Origin: Herbidospora solisilvae
GTDB lineage: Bacteria; Actinomycetota; Actinomycetes; Streptosporangiales; Streptosporangiaceae
Direction of reading: 5' to 3'
DNA: 64,000 nt
Assembly (NCBI RefSeq): GCF_009901565.1
Contig: NZ_WXEW01000001.1
Location: 434,001 to 498,000 of the forward strand
Shown: positions 25,329 to 36,130 of the stretch, one piece after another
Numbering within the stretch: the stretch's first letter is position 1
Layout: each line of letters opens with the position of its first letter
Translations under genes and position numbers: made by a program
The notes under the pieces: generated by a model
Told to the model about the DNA's origin: nothing
Databases searched by the model: none
What the model saw: the letters and a program-made list of their open reading frames with translations, nothing else

Positions 25329-26021
25329 TTATCGGGGGCCGGGTGCGCGGCGGAAGGTGAAGGGTTCGCTCTCCCGGCCGGGGACGACGAACCAGCACTC
25401 TCCGGTGCCCTCGCTCGCGACGACCTTCTCGAAGGCGTCGACGACCTGGTCGACCTCCATGATGGGGAAGCCCTCGGCTTCGAGGAGGACGCGGGCGTCG
25501 CCCAGGATCGCGGTGTCGGCGAACGACGGGCACAGGGCCTGGACCTTGATGCCGTCGGGGGCCAGGGTCACGCCCAGGGAGCGGACCAGTCCGACGACGG
25601 CGTGTTTGTTGGCCGCGTAGATCGGGTCGAGCGGGATGCCGACGATGCCGGCCATGGACGCGGTCGCGACGATGACGCCGCCTCCCGAGGCCCTCAGCGC
25701 GGGGATCGCGGCGTGCGCGCCGAAGACGACGCCGTCGAGGTTGACGCCCATCGCGCGGCGGTAGAGGGCCGGGTCGAAGTCGTCGCCCACGCCGCAGCCC
25801 GAGGCCACGCCGGCGTTCAGGAAGGCCAGGTCGAGGCGGCCGTGCTCCGTCATCACGAAGTCGACGGCCCGCAGGTTGTCCTCCAGGACGGAGACGTCGC
25901 ACCGCACGTCGGCCGGTTCGGCGACGTCGGCGACCACGACCTTCACGCCGGACGCGCGGAGGCGGCGGGCGACCCCGGCGCCGATGCCGCTGCTGCCTCC
26001 GGTCACCAGTGCTACTTTCAC
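25329..26021 (-). CDS. Short-chain dehydrogenase/reductase
   Basis: 230 residues, classical SDR. The cofactor motif is VTGGSSGIGAGVARRL; NAG appears in LAFLNAGVAS; the catalytic Ser is in IVATASMAGIVG; and the active-site Tyr/Lys are in YAANKHAVVG (YxxxK). The PG motif is replaced by CPSFADT. ADVAEP after beta-2 suggests NAD preference. The start ATG overlaps the stop of the acyl-CoA dehydrogenase gene (4 bp), so the pair is cotranscribed. A role in fatty or alicyclic acid oxidation (hydroxyacyl dehydrogenation) is inferred. Confidence 0.88.
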   Translation of the reverse strand: MKVALVTGGSSGIGAGVARRLRASGVKVVVADVAEPADVRCDVSVLEDNLRAVDFVMTEHGRLDLAFLNAGVASGCGVGDDFDPALYRRAMGVNLDGVVFGAHAAIPALRASGGGVIVATASMAGIVGIPLDPIYAANKHAVVGLVRSLGVTLAPDGIKVQALCPSFADTAILGDARVLLEAEGFPIMEVDQVVDAFEKVVASEGTGECWFVVPGRESEPFTFRRAPGPR

Positions 26022-27235
26022 AGCGGCAGTCCTCCGGTCGCGGCCCGCGTCGAGCCGGTGTCACGATAGGCGGCGATGGTGCGTTCGGCGATGCGCATCT
26101 GGTGGATCTCGTCGGCGCCGTCGGCGAAACGCGCCCAGCGGGCGTGCTGGAACATGCTCGCCAGCGGGGTGTCGGTCGAGTAGCCGAGCGCGCCGTGGAC
26201 CTGGATCGCCCGGTCGACGATGCGGTTCAGCGAGTTCGCCACGAAGTGTTTGGCCATGGAGACCTCGGTGCGGAAGTCGTCCCCCTTGTCGATCTTCGAG
26301 GCGGCGTGCAGCACCATGAGCTTGCACTGGTAGAGCTCCATCGCCGAGTCGGCGATCAGCCACTGCACACCCTGCTTGTCGGCCAGCAGCGACCCGTGGC
26401 TGTAGCGGTTGAGCGCCCGGTCGACCATCATGTCGAGCGCGGTCTCGGCCTGGGAGATCCACCGCATGCAGTGGGCCAGCCGCGCCGGTCCGAGACGGTA
26501 CTGCCCCAGGCGGTGGCCGTTGCCCCGGCCGCCGAGGATCTGACCGCCGGGCAGCCGCAGGTCCTCGATGAGGATCTCGCTGTGCCCGGTCGAGCCGTGC
26601 ATCGTCTCGACCTCGCGCACGTCGGTCCAGCCCGGCGAGGGGATGTCGACCAGGAACGCCGTGGTGGCCCCTCGTTGCCCTTCCGGCACGTCGGGTTCGG
26701 TGCGCGCGATGAGGATCGCGAAGTTCGCGCGGCGGGCGTTGGAGATGAACCACTTGTGGCCGTTGACGACCCATTCGTCGCCGTCCTGTACGGCCGTCGT
26801 CCGGATCAGCGTGGGATCCGACCCGGCCACCTCGGGCTCGGTCATCGCGAAGCACGACATGGCCCGCCCCTCCAGCAGGGGCCGCAGGTACTTCTCCTTC
26901 TGCTCCTCGGTGGCCCAGTGGTGCAGCGTGTGCATGTTGCCCTCGTCGGGCGCCTGGCAGTTGAGCACCCACGGCCCGAGCCGCGTCTTGGCCGCCTCCG
27001 ACTGCACCATCGCGAGCGCGACGTGCCCCAGCCCCATGCCGCCGACCTCGACGGGCATGTGCGGCAACCACAACCCCTCGGCCTTGGCCCTCTCGCGCAG
27101 GCCGAAGATCGTGCGCAGGTAGTCGTCGCGCGGCATGCCCTCGGTCGTCGCCGGGACGATGACGTCCTGGACGAACGCGCGGACCCGGCGGCGGATCTCC
27201 TCGTGCTCGGGAGCGAGCGTGAAGTCGATGGCCAT
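26018..27235 (-). CDS. Acyl-CoA dehydrogenase
   Basis: 405 residues, full length. The flavin/substrate signatures CFAMTEPEVAGSDPTLIRTT and the trans segment EWVVNGHKWFISNARRANFA are standard. The C-terminal end has QVHGALGYSTDTPLASMFQH and RWARFADGADEIHQMRIAER, typical of the FadE/ACAD10-11-like branch. It catalyses alpha,beta-dehydrogenation of an acyl-CoA with FAD. It is the first gene of an operon with the SDR and is divergent from a TetR gene across 47 bp containing a near-perfect palindrome, so it is very probably repressed by that TetR and induced by an acyl-CoA-like ligand. Confidence 0.9.
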   Translation of the reverse strand: MAIDFTLAPEHEEIRRRVRAFVQDVIVPATTEGMPRDDYLRTIFGLRERAKAEGLWLPHMPVEVGGMGLGHVALAMVQSEAAKTRLGPWVLNCQAPDEGNMHTLHHWATEEQKEKYLRPLLEGRAMSCFAMTEPEVAGSDPTLIRTTAVQDGDEWVVNGHKWFISNARRANFAILIARTEPDVPEGQRGATTAFLVDIPSPGWTDVREVETMHGSTGHSEILIEDLRLPGGQILGGRGNGHRLGQYRLGPARLAHCMRWISQAETALDMMVDRALNRYSHGSLLADKQGVQWLIADSAMELYQCKLMVLHAASKIDKGDDFRTEVSMAKHFVANSLNRIVDRAIQVHGALGYSTDTPLASMFQHARWARFADGADEIHQMRIAERTIAAYRDTGSTRAATGGLPL

Positions 27236-27244
27236 GGGCCGTAT

Positions 27245-27264
27245 ATTAATGCGATCGCCTTAAT
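27245..27264. promoter_or_regulatory. 20-bp palindromic operator between acyl-CoA dehydrogenase and TetR genes
   Basis: ATTAATGCGATCGCCTTAAT has a perfect central GCGATCGC and matching ATTAA/TTAAT outer arms, mismatched only at the T/C pair. It lies 9 bp from the dehydrogenase start codon and 18 bp from the TetR start, and would block both promoters when bound. Confidence 0.7.
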
Positions 27265-27282
27265 CCGCCCAGGGGGTGCATC

Positions 27283-27900
27283 GTGGACGGCCGCCTGCGG
27301 CTGGTGCTGGCCGCCGAGGAACTGTTCGCCGACCGGGGCATCGACGCCGTGTCGCTCCGGGAGATCAACGCCGCCGCCGGGCAGCGCAACTCCTCGGCGC
27401 TCCAGTATCACTTCGGCGACCGGGAGGGCCTGCTCAGGGCCGTCATGGCCCGGCACCACCCGTCGGTGGAGGCCGCCCGGCACACGCTGCTCGACGCCTT
27501 CGACGCCGACCCGCCCGCCGAGCCGCTGCGGCCCCTGGCCGGGGCGTTCGTGCGCCCGCTCGCCGCCCACCTGGCCGAGCCCGGCGGGCGGCGTTATCTG
27601 CGGCTGCTCGACCAGGTGGTCCGCCGGGCCTCACCCGGCGCGCTGCGGGCCTCGACTCAGGAGCCGACCAGCGTCAACCGGTGGCGGGAGACGGTCGGGC
27701 CGCTGCTGCCGGAGATCGCCGTGACGCGGCTGCACCGGCGGTTCACGGCGATCCGGGTGACGTACACGGAACTGGCCCGCCGGGCGGAGAGCGGCGAGGG
27801 CCGCGACGAGCGGCTCTTCACCAGTCACCTGGTGGACGTCGTCGCGGCCGTGCTCGCCACCCCGGTGTCGGCCGAGACCGCCGCGCTCATGAACCCGTGA
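27283..27900 (+). CDS. TetR-family transcriptional regulator
   Basis: 205 residues from a GTG with AGGGGG upstream. The HTH is at ~1-50: LRLVLAAEELFADRGIDAVS, LREINAAAGQRNSSALQYHF, GDREGLLRAVMARH. The NSSALQYHFG form of helix 3 is typical of one TetR subgroup beside acyl-CoA dehydrogenase genes. The C-terminal ligand domain is not diagnostic. It likely autorepresses and represses the divergent acyl-CoA dehydrogenase/SDR operon through the palindrome at 27245-27264. The 3' end overlaps the convergent esterase gene by 14 bp. Confidence 0.88.
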   Translation: MDGRLRLVLAAEELFADRGIDAVSLREINAAAGQRNSSALQYHFGDREGLLRAVMARHHPSVEAARHTLLDAFDADPPAEPLRPLAGAFVRPLAAHLAEPGGRRYLRLLDQVVRRASPGALRASTQEPTSVNRWRETVGPLLPEIAVTRLHRRFTAIRVTYTELARRAESGEGRDERLFTSHLVDVVAAVLATPVSAETAALMNP

Positions 27901-28861
27901 CCCACGTCTTCAGCCAGGCCAGCTGCACCGGCAGGTGGGCGTCGGCGCCGCCCTCGTGGTCGTTGAAGGCGTACTCCTCCATGTGCTTGGCCGCCCCGGC
28001 GTAGGCGTTGTAGGCGGCGTAGACGGTGGAGGGCAGGCAGACCTCGTCCATGAGCCCGACCGAGAACAGCGCCGGGGCGGCGGCGCGCTTGGCGAAGTTG
28101 ACGCCGTCGAAGTAGGACAGGGTGCGCTCGACCCGCTCGACCTCGGTGCGGCGGATCTTCAGGTAGCGGGCGATCTCGGTGTACGGGTCCTTGCCCGTCA
28201 CCCGGATCGAGCGGGGGAAGTCCGACAGGAACGGCACGTCGGGCATGGCCGCCGCCACGTCGGGGAGCAGCGCCGACACGGCCAGGGTGATGCCGCCGCC
28301 CTGGCTGCCGCCCGTGATCGCGACCTTGGCCGGGTCGACGAGCGGATGTTGCCGGACGGTCTCCACGGCCCGCACCGCGTCGCTGAACACGCGGCGGTAG
28401 TAGTAGGTCGCCGGGTCGCCGATGCCCCGGGTCATGTAGCCCGGATGCGCCGGGGCCGAGCCCTCGGGGTCGGGGGTGTCGCCGAGGGACCATCCGCTGC
28501 CCTGGCCCCGGGTGTCCATGACGAGCAGGGCGTATCCGGCGCTCGGCCAGTAGAGCCACTGGTGCGGCAGCCCCCGGCCGCCGCCGTAACCCTGGTACTG
28601 CACCACGCACGGCAGCGGCCCCTCGGCGCCGGCCGGGACGAGGAACCAGCCCCGCACCGGCTGCCCGCCCCACCCCTGGAACGCCACGTCGAAGACCTCG
28701 ACCGTGGTCAGGCCCGTGGCGACCGGCGAGAAGACGGGGGCGAGCTCGTGGGAGCGGGTCTCGGACAGGGTCGCGGCCCAGAAGTCGTCGAAGTCGTCGG
28801 GCTCGGCGACGGCGGAGACGTAGGTGCGCAGTTCGGGCAGCGGCAGATCGAAGTACGGCAT
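27887..28861 (-). CDS. Acetylxylan esterase / cephalosporin-C deacetylase family hydrolase
   Basis: 324 residues, the standard length. The family outline is complete: MPYFDLPLPELRTYVSAVAE, WGGQPVRGWFLVPAGAEGPL, VVQYQGYGGGRGLPHQWLYW, MDTRGQGSGWSLGDTPDP. The catalytic triad is readable as Ser in ITGGSQGGGITLAV, Asp in SVGLMDEVCLP and His in FNDHEGG. These CE7 enzymes are cytoplasmic and deacetylate short acetylated xylo-oligosaccharides and acetylated beta-lactams. No signal peptide is seen. It is downstream of the molybdenum hydroxylase genes on the same strand with a 68-bp gap. Confidence 0.9.
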   Translation of the reverse strand: MPYFDLPLPELRTYVSAVAEPDDFDDFWAATLSETRSHELAPVFSPVATGLTTVEVFDVAFQGWGGQPVRGWFLVPAGAEGPLPCVVQYQGYGGGRGLPHQWLYWPSAGYALLVMDTRGQGSGWSLGDTPDPEGSAPAHPGYMTRGIGDPATYYYRRVFSDAVRAVETVRQHPLVDPAKVAITGGSQGGGITLAVSALLPDVAAAMPDVPFLSDFPRSIRVTGKDPYTEIARYLKIRRTEVERVERTLSYFDGVNFAKRAAAPALFSVGLMDEVCLPSTVYAAYNAYAGAAKHMEEYAFNDHEGGADAHLPVQLAWLKTWVTGS

Positions 28862-28929
28862 GAGCCCATCATCTGGGGTTTCGTCCCCGATTGGCGATCG
28901 ATCTCGCCATTTGGGCGGCGGTGCCGCCG

Positions 28930-29409
28930 CTAGGCTTCCTGGCCGTTCCGGTGGTCCCGGGCCGCGCGCATGATGGCGCGGCGGATGGGTTCGTAGCCCG
29001 TGCAGCGGCAGAGGTTGGAGCCGACCAGGGCGGCCACCTCCTCTTCGCCGAGCGCCGGATCCCGTTCCAGGGCTCCGGCCGCGAGCATCAGGAAACCCGG
29101 GGTGCAGAAGCCGCACTGGAGGCCGCGTTCGGCGGAGAAGGCGCGTTGCAGGGGGTGGGGTTCGCCGTCCGCGCCGGCCAGGCCCTCGACGGTGCGGATC
29201 GGGACGCCGTCGCACTGGACGGCCAGCAGCAGGCACGACCGCACCGCCTCGCCGTCGACCAGGACCGTGCACGCGCCGCAGACGCCCTGTTCGCAGCCCA
29301 GGTGGGTGCCGGTGAGGCCGCAGTCGTCGCGGAGGGCGTCGGCCAGCACCCGGCGGGGTTCGACGTCGAGCGGGTAGGCCTCGTCGTTCACGGTGAGGGT
29401 GATCTTCAT
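28930..29409 (-). CDS. Molybdenum hydroxylase [2Fe-2S] small subunit (CoxS-like)
   Basis: 159 residues. The N-terminal plant-type ferredoxin cluster is in GCEQGVCGACTVLVDG, with a fourth Cys in RSCLLLAVQ. The C-terminal helical domain carries the second cluster in CGFCTPGFLML and NLCRCTGYEPIRRAI. This is the electron-transfer subunit of xanthine dehydrogenase/CO dehydrogenase-type enzymes. The ATG overlaps the FAD-subunit stop codon by 4 bp, making it the third gene of an L-M-S operon. A short hairpin (28915-28930) lies at its stop codon. Confidence 0.92.
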   Translation of the reverse strand: MKITLTVNDEAYPLDVEPRRVLADALRDDCGLTGTHLGCEQGVCGACTVLVDGEAVRSCLLLAVQCDGVPIRTVEGLAGADGEPHPLQRAFSAERGLQCGFCTPGFLMLAAGALERDPALGEEEVAALVGSNLCRCTGYEPIRRAIMRAARDHRNGQEA

Positions 29410-30260
29410 ACCGGGGCGGCCTCCCTCAGGGTTCGCGCGACCAGGACGGCGATGACGTGGCGGCGGTAGTCGACGTCGGCGTAGGGCTCGGGCACCGGGG
29501 CGGCGTCCTGCTCGGCGGCGGTCTCGCCCGCTCTGGCGAACACGGGCGAGGAGGGGCCGGAGCCGACGAGGGCCCGTTCGGCCGCGTGGGCCCTCAGGGG
29601 GCGGTCGGCGCAGTTGGCCAGGCCGATCCTCGCCTCGGTGATCACTCCGTCCCGGATCGTGAGGGCCGCGCCGACGGCCACCTGGGCGAAGGAGAAGCCG
29701 GTGCGGCGGTGCTCGGTGAAGGCGACGCCGGTGTCCGGGGCGAGCAGGGGGTAGCGGACGGCGGTGAGGAGTTCGTCCGGTTCCCTGGCGGTCCGGAAGG
29801 GGCCCAGGAAGTAGTCTCCGGCCGGTACCTCGCGCGTGCCCCGGGTGCTGCGCAGTTCGACGACCGCGTCCAGGGCGACCGCCAGGGCGCACCACTCCGA
29901 GGCCGGGTGGGCCCACGCGAGGCTGCCGACCATGGTGCCCCGGGCCCGGATCGGCGGGTGGGCGATGTTGGCCACGGCCCGCCCGAACAGGTCGCCGAGC
30001 GGGCCGGGGACCGCGCCGGGCGATTCGAAGGTCTTGTGGCGGACCAGCGCGCCGACCGTCAGGGTGCCGTCGGCGACGGTCAGCGCGTCCAGGCCCGGGA
30101 TGTGGTTGATGTCGGCGACCAGGTTCGGGTGGACCCGCTGGAGGTGCATCTCCAGGAGGAGGCTCTGCCCGCCGGCGAGCACCTGGGCCCCGGCGGCGAG
30201 CGCGTCGACGGCCTCGCCGACCGTGCCGGGCGCGAGGTAGTCGAACGCGGTGGGCTTCAT
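29406..30260 (-). CDS. Molybdenum hydroxylase FAD-binding medium subunit (CoxM-like)
   Basis: 284 residues. The FAD-binding motif LAGGQSLL (residues ~29-36) and the second motif ANIAHPPIRARGTMVGSLAW are in the expected places, followed by the C-terminal cluster IGLANCADRPLRAHAAERAL. It accepts electrons from the 2Fe-2S subunit to FAD. It sits between the L and S subunit genes with 4-bp overlaps on both sides. Confidence 0.92.
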   Translation of the reverse strand: MKPTAFDYLAPGTVGEAVDALAAGAQVLAGGQSLLLEMHLQRVHPNLVADINHIPGLDALTVADGTLTVGALVRHKTFESPGAVPGPLGDLFGRAVANIAHPPIRARGTMVGSLAWAHPASEWCALAVALDAVVELRSTRGTREVPAGDYFLGPFRTAREPDELLTAVRYPLLAPDTGVAFTEHRRTGFSFAQVAVGAALTIRDGVITEARIGLANCADRPLRAHAAERALVGSGPSSPVFARAGETAAEQDAAPVPEPYADVDYRRHVIAVLVARTLREAAPV

Positions 30261-32485
30261 GCCGCCGCCCGCCAGACCACGTCGGGGGTGAGCGGCATCT
30301 GGAGCCGGTCGGGGTGGTCGAGCCGCAGGGCGTCGGCCACGGCGTTGACGATCGCGGGCGGGGTGCCGATGCAGCCCGACTCCCCCGCGCCCTTCGCGCC
30401 CAGCGGGGTGCGCGGGGTCGGGGTGCGGGTCTCCCCCAGTTCGATGGGCGGGATCTCGGCGTACGTCGGCAGCAGGTAGTCGAGCAGCCCGTTGCCCAGC
30501 ACCGGGACGCCGTCGTCGCCGAACGGCACGCCCTCGTAGAGCGCCTGGCCGAGACCCTGGACGACGGAGCCGAACGCCTGTCCCCGGACCACGGCGGGGT
30601 CGAGGGCGCGGCCGCAGTCGTCCACGGCTACCAGCCGCAGCACGCGGACGGTGCCGAGGTCGGGGTCGACCTCCACCACGGCCGCGTGGGTGCCGAACGG
30701 GAAGGCCATGTCCGCCTCGTAGCGTTCGTCGATCCGCAGCGGGCCGGTGCGTTTGACCAGTTCCGACAGGCCCATGGCGGCGGTGCCCCGGACGGGGTGG
30801 ACGGCCCCGTCGGACCAGGCGGTCTCCTCCACCGGCAGGTCCCACATGCGCGCGGCCCGTTCCCTGGCCTCCTCGATGAGGAGGGTGGCGGCGTGCTGGA
30901 GGCCCGCGCCGTCGATCTGGGCCGACCGGCTGCCGAAGGAGCCGACGCCACCGGGCAGTTCGTCGGTGTCGCCCTCGACCAGGCGGACCCGGGCCGGATC
31001 GACGCCGAGCGTCTCGGCGACGAGCGCGGGGAAGACGGTCGCGTGACTCTGGCCGCTGGAGGAGGCGCCGCAGCGGGCGACGACACCGCCGTCCTCGCCC
31101 GCCTCGACGCCGACGTAATCGTGGAGGGAGCCGCGTTCGCCGCCGGACCGCTCGACGTAACAGGACAGGCCGACGCCCACGGGCAGGGCGCCCGGGTCGG
31201 CGCGGCGGCGGGCCTGCTCGGCGCGCCAGCCGTCGTAGTCGAGGGTGCGCAGGGCCAGGTCGAGGGCGGCGAGGTGGTCGCCGCTGTCGTAGACGCGGCC
31301 GGTGGGAGTGCGGTAGGGGAACTGCTCGGGCGGGATGAGGTTGCGGCGGCGCAGCTCGGCCGGGTCGAGGTCCAGCCGCCTGGCCAGCACGTCCATGGTG
31401 CGTTCGAGGGGGCTGGTGGCCTCGGGCCGGCCGGCGCCCCGGTAGGGGTAGGTCATCATGGTGTTGGTCAGCACCGAGCGGACCGTGGCGTGCACCTGCG
31501 GTGTGGTGTACGGACCGGTCGCCATCCACGCGGTCTGCATCGGGAAGGCGACGCCGAGGTGGGGGTAGGCGCCCACGTCGGCCTCGACGGTCAGCTCGTA
31601 GGCGACCAGCCGCCCGTCGGCGTCGGCGGCCAGCCGCACGTGCTGGTCCTGTCCCCGGCCCCGGGTCGCGACGAGCAGGGACTCCCGCCGGTCCTCGATC
31701 CAGCGGACCGGACGGCCGAGCCGCTCGGCGAGCCAGGCGACGACGATGAATTCGGGGAACACGGCGCTCTTCGAGCCGAATGCCCCTCCGGTGTCGGGCA
31801 CGACGACCCGGATGCTCTTCTCCGGCCGGCCGAGCAGCCGGGCCAGATCGCTCCGCAGCCGGTGGGGGGCCTGGTGACCCGACCAGACGGTCAGCCGGTC
31901 GCCCTCGGGCACGCACAGGATGGTCCGGCACTCCATGGGCGAGGGCATCAGCAGCTGCTGCCGATAATCGCTCTCGACCACGACGGCGGCCCGTTCCCAC
32001 ACCTCGTCGTCGATCGGCTGCCCGGCCTCGCCGTGCAGGGCGACGTTGCTGAGCCCGTCGAACAACCGGACCTCGTCGCCGGCCGCCTCCTCCGCCGTCA
32101 CCACGGCGGGCAGCGGGTCGATCCGCACCAGGACCCGCCCGGCGCCGTCCTCGGCCCGGTAGCGGTCGTCGCCGAGGACGACCGCCAGCGCCTCGCCGGG
32201 GTAACGCACCCGGTTCTTCACGAGCGAGGGCCACTCGCGGGTGGCCTCCCCCTGGCGGGTGTCCGGCATCGGCGGCAGGCCGGGCAGGTCGGCGGCCGAC
32301 CAGGCCCCGGCCACCCCCGGCGTCTCACGGGCGGCCGAGCAGTCGGCCTCCCGCAGCACGCCGTGCGCGACCTCGCTCCGGACGAAGACGGCGTCGAGGC
32401 ATCCGGGCACCCGCAGGTCGGCGACGAAGCGGCCCGCACCGGTGAGCAGCCGCTCGTCCTCGCGTCTCAGCCAACGATCCACCAT
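30257..32485 (-). CDS. Molybdopterin-binding large subunit (form II CoxL-like aldehyde/xanthine-type dehydrogenase)
   Basis: 742 residues from the ATG at 32485. Mo-cofactor binding segments include VVVPDTGGAFGSKSAVFPEF, YPYRGAGRPEATSPLERTMD and the C-terminal catalytic Glu in LGAKGAGESGCIGTPPAIVN. The active-site loop is PYRGAGR, not the AYRCSFR of true (form I) CO dehydrogenase, so it belongs to the form II/aldehyde-oxidase-like group. CO oxidation is not supported. Likely substrates are aldehydes or N-heterocycles. No maturation genes (CoxD/E/F-like) are adjacent. Confidence 0.9.
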   Translation of the reverse strand: MVDRWLRREDERLLTGAGRFVADLRVPGCLDAVFVRSEVAHGVLREADCSAARETPGVAGAWSAADLPGLPPMPDTRQGEATREWPSLVKNRVRYPGEALAVVLGDDRYRAEDGAGRVLVRIDPLPAVVTAEEAAGDEVRLFDGLSNVALHGEAGQPIDDEVWERAAVVVESDYRQQLLMPSPMECRTILCVPEGDRLTVWSGHQAPHRLRSDLARLLGRPEKSIRVVVPDTGGAFGSKSAVFPEFIVVAWLAERLGRPVRWIEDRRESLLVATRGRGQDQHVRLAADADGRLVAYELTVEADVGAYPHLGVAFPMQTAWMATGPYTTPQVHATVRSVLTNTMMTYPYRGAGRPEATSPLERTMDVLARRLDLDPAELRRRNLIPPEQFPYRTPTGRVYDSGDHLAALDLALRTLDYDGWRAEQARRRADPGALPVGVGLSCYVERSGGERGSLHDYVGVEAGEDGGVVARCGASSSGQSHATVFPALVAETLGVDPARVRLVEGDTDELPGGVGSFGSRSAQIDGAGLQHAATLLIEEARERAARMWDLPVEETAWSDGAVHPVRGTAAMGLSELVKRTGPLRIDERYEADMAFPFGTHAAVVEVDPDLGTVRVLRLVAVDDCGRALDPAVVRGQAFGSVVQGLGQALYEGVPFGDDGVPVLGNGLLDYLLPTYAEIPPIELGETRTPTPRTPLGAKGAGESGCIGTPPAIVNAVADALRLDHPDRLQMPLTPDVVWRAAA

Positions 32486-32537
32486 TCGGACACTAGCTGG
32501 CCGAAATATCCAGGAAGAGTGGCCTTTAGGGGGATTT

Positions 32538-34178
<1,641 letters not shown>

Positions 34179-34225
34179 AGGCCTAAGTTTGCCGCACTAT
34201 GCCCCACTAACAGATCACCAGGGGC

Positions 34226-34918
34226 TCAGAAATGGTCCACGAGTTCGGTGAACCGTCCCAGGGTCAGCACGCCGTCGTCGAGCGGGTCGAGCTCGGCGTG
34301 CTCCAGCACCCAGGTGTGCTCGTGGGGGATGAACACGGCGCCCATCCCGGCCTGGCGGGCCGGCCGGATGTCCGACTTCGGGGAGTTGCCGATCATCCAG
34401 GTGCGGTCGACGGCGAAGCCCGAGTCGGCCGCCAGCCGCCGGTAGACCTCGGCGTCCTTCTCCCGCACGATGTGGGTCTTGCGGAACCACGCCGCCAGCC
34501 CCGAGGCGTCGATCTTGCGCTGCTGCTCCTCGGGGTCGCCCTTGGTCAGCAGGAACAACTCGTGCCGCGAGGCCAGCTCGGCCAGGGTGTCGTCGACGCC
34601 GGGGATCAGGTCGACCTCGCCCCGGACCAGCCGGCCCGCCAGAGCGTCGATGCGCTCCCGTTCCGCGAGGGAGGCGGGCCGCTCCTGGAGCCGTTCGAAG
34701 GTCTCGTGCAGGTTGCGCAGGAAGACCCGGCTGCCGTAGCCGTGGGTGACGGCGTTGGCCCGCTCGATGTCGTTCAGGATCTGCCGGATCTGGACCCGGT
34801 CGAGCGTCGGATGGGCCGCCCAGTCGAGGAAGTCGTCGATCACCCGCTCGAAGAAGACGTTGTTCTCCCACAAGGTGTCATCCGCGTCGAAAATCAAGGT
34901 CTGTCCGGTACGTCGCAT
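34226..34918 (-). CDS. HAD-superfamily hydrolase
   Basis: 230 residues from the ATG at 34918, which has GGGAGG 8 nt upstream (an in-frame GTG at 34924 is the alternative). Motif I is LIFDADDTLWENN with the nucleophilic Asp, motif II FLLTKGDPE, motif III Lys in WFRKTHIVREKDAEVY, and motif IV WMIGNSPKSDIRPARQAGM. The cap is helical. It is a phosphatase of unknown substrate; the position just upstream of pgm suggests a sugar phosphate, but that is inference only. Confidence 0.88.
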   Translation of the reverse strand: MRRTGQTLIFDADDTLWENNVFFERVIDDFLDWAAHPTLDRVQIRQILNDIERANAVTHGYGSRVFLRNLHETFERLQERPASLAERERIDALAGRLVRGEVDLIPGVDDTLAELASRHELFLLTKGDPEEQQRKIDASGLAAWFRKTHIVREKDAEVYRRLAADSGFAVDRTWMIGNSPKSDIRPARQAGMGAVFIPHEHTWVLEHAELDPLDDGVLTLGRFTELVDHF

Positions 34919-35019
34919 TGGCACAGCCTCCCATGACAGAGATACTTGCGGCGCGGAATAAGTTGGTGCCGGACCACGCTACAGCGGCCATAACACGAGA
35001 CCGAGGAGGATGAGCAGAG

Positions 35020-36111
35020 ATGCAGTTCGGGATCTTCACCGTAGGTGACGTCACCACGGACCCGACGAACGGCACCACCCCCACCGAGGCCGAGCGCATC
35101 AAGGCCATGGTGACGATCGCGCTCAAGGCCGAGGAGGTCGGGCTCGACGTCTTCGCCATGGGCGAGCACCACAACCCGCCGTTCGTGCCCTCGTCGCCGA
35201 CCACGATGCTCGGGTACGTCGCCGCCAAGACCGACCGGCTCATCCTCTCGACGTCCACCACGCTGATCACCACCAACGACCCGGTGAAGATCGCCGAGGA
35301 CTACGCGATGCTGCAGCACCTGGCCGACGGCCGGGTCGACCTGATGATGGGCCGCGGCAACACCGGCCCGGTCTACCCGTGGTTCGGGCAGGACATCCGC
35401 AACGGCATCGCCCTGGCCATCGAGAACTACGCGCTGGTGCACCGCCTGTGGCGCGAGGACGTCGTCGACTGGGAGGGCAACTTCCGCACCCCGCTCCAGG
35501 GCTTCACCTCGACGCCCCGGCCGCTCGACGGCGTGCCGCCGTTCGTGTGGCACGGCTCGATCCGCAGCCCCGAGATCGCCGAACAGGCCGCCTACTACGG
35601 CGACGGCTTCTTCGCCAACAACATCTTCTGGCCGAAGGAGCACTTCGCCCGGCTGATCGAGCTCTACCGCACGCGGTTCGCCTACTACGGGCACGGCACC
35701 CCCGACCAGGCGATCGTCGGCCTCGGCGGCCAGGTGTTCATGCGGAAGAACTCCCAGGACGCGGTCCGCGAGTTCCGCCCCTACTTCGACAAGGCCCCCG
35801 TCTACGGCAACGGCCCGTCGCTGGAGGACTTCACCGAGCAGACGCCGCTGACCGTCGGCAGCCCGCAGCAGGTCATCGACCGCACGCTGACCTTCCGCGA
35901 GTCCTTCGGCGACTACCAGCGCCAGCTGTTCCTGATGGACCACGCCGGGCTGCCGCTGAAGACGGTGCTGGAGCAGCTCGACATCCTCGGCGAGGAGGTC
36001 GTGCCGGTGCTGCGCAAGGAGTTCGCCGCCCGCCGCAAGCCGGGCGTCGCCGAGGCCCCCACCCACGCCGCGCGCGTCGCCGCCCGCGACGCGGCCCTCG
36101 TCGCCGGTTGA
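35020..36111 (+). CDS. LLM-class flavin-dependent oxidoreductase (CE1758 family)
   Basis: 363 residues. The luciferase-like start (MQFGIFTVGDVTTDPTNGTT) and the GEHHNPPFVPSSPTTMLGYV, LHLADGRVDLMMGRGNTGPV and VWHGSIRSPEIAEQAAYYGD segments match the CE1758-type group. It is an FMN-dependent monooxygenase-like enzyme of unknown substrate. GAGGAGG precedes the ATG. The NAD(P)H:FMN reductase gene follows after 19 bp, the usual two-component partner. Confidence 0.9.
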   Translation: MQFGIFTVGDVTTDPTNGTTPTEAERIKAMVTIALKAEEVGLDVFAMGEHHNPPFVPSSPTTMLGYVAAKTDRLILSTSTTLITTNDPVKIAEDYAMLQHLADGRVDLMMGRGNTGPVYPWFGQDIRNGIALAIENYALVHRLWREDVVDWEGNFRTPLQGFTSTPRPLDGVPPFVWHGSIRSPEIAEQAAYYGDGFFANNIFWPKEHFARLIELYRTRFAYYGHGTPDQAIVGLGGQVFMRKNSQDAVREFRPYFDKAPVYGNGPSLEDFTEQTPLTVGSPQQVIDRTLTFRESFGDYQRQLFLMDHAGLPLKTVLEQLDILGEEVVPVLRKEFAARRKPGVAEAPTHAARVAARDAALVAG

Positions 36112-36130
36112 TCCCCGGTTAGGAGACCCC

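Noticed and set aside
30257-32485. True carbon monoxide dehydrogenase
   Set aside because: The large-subunit active-site loop is PYRGAGR, not the Cys-containing AYRCSFR of form I enzymes, and no CODH maturation genes are linked.
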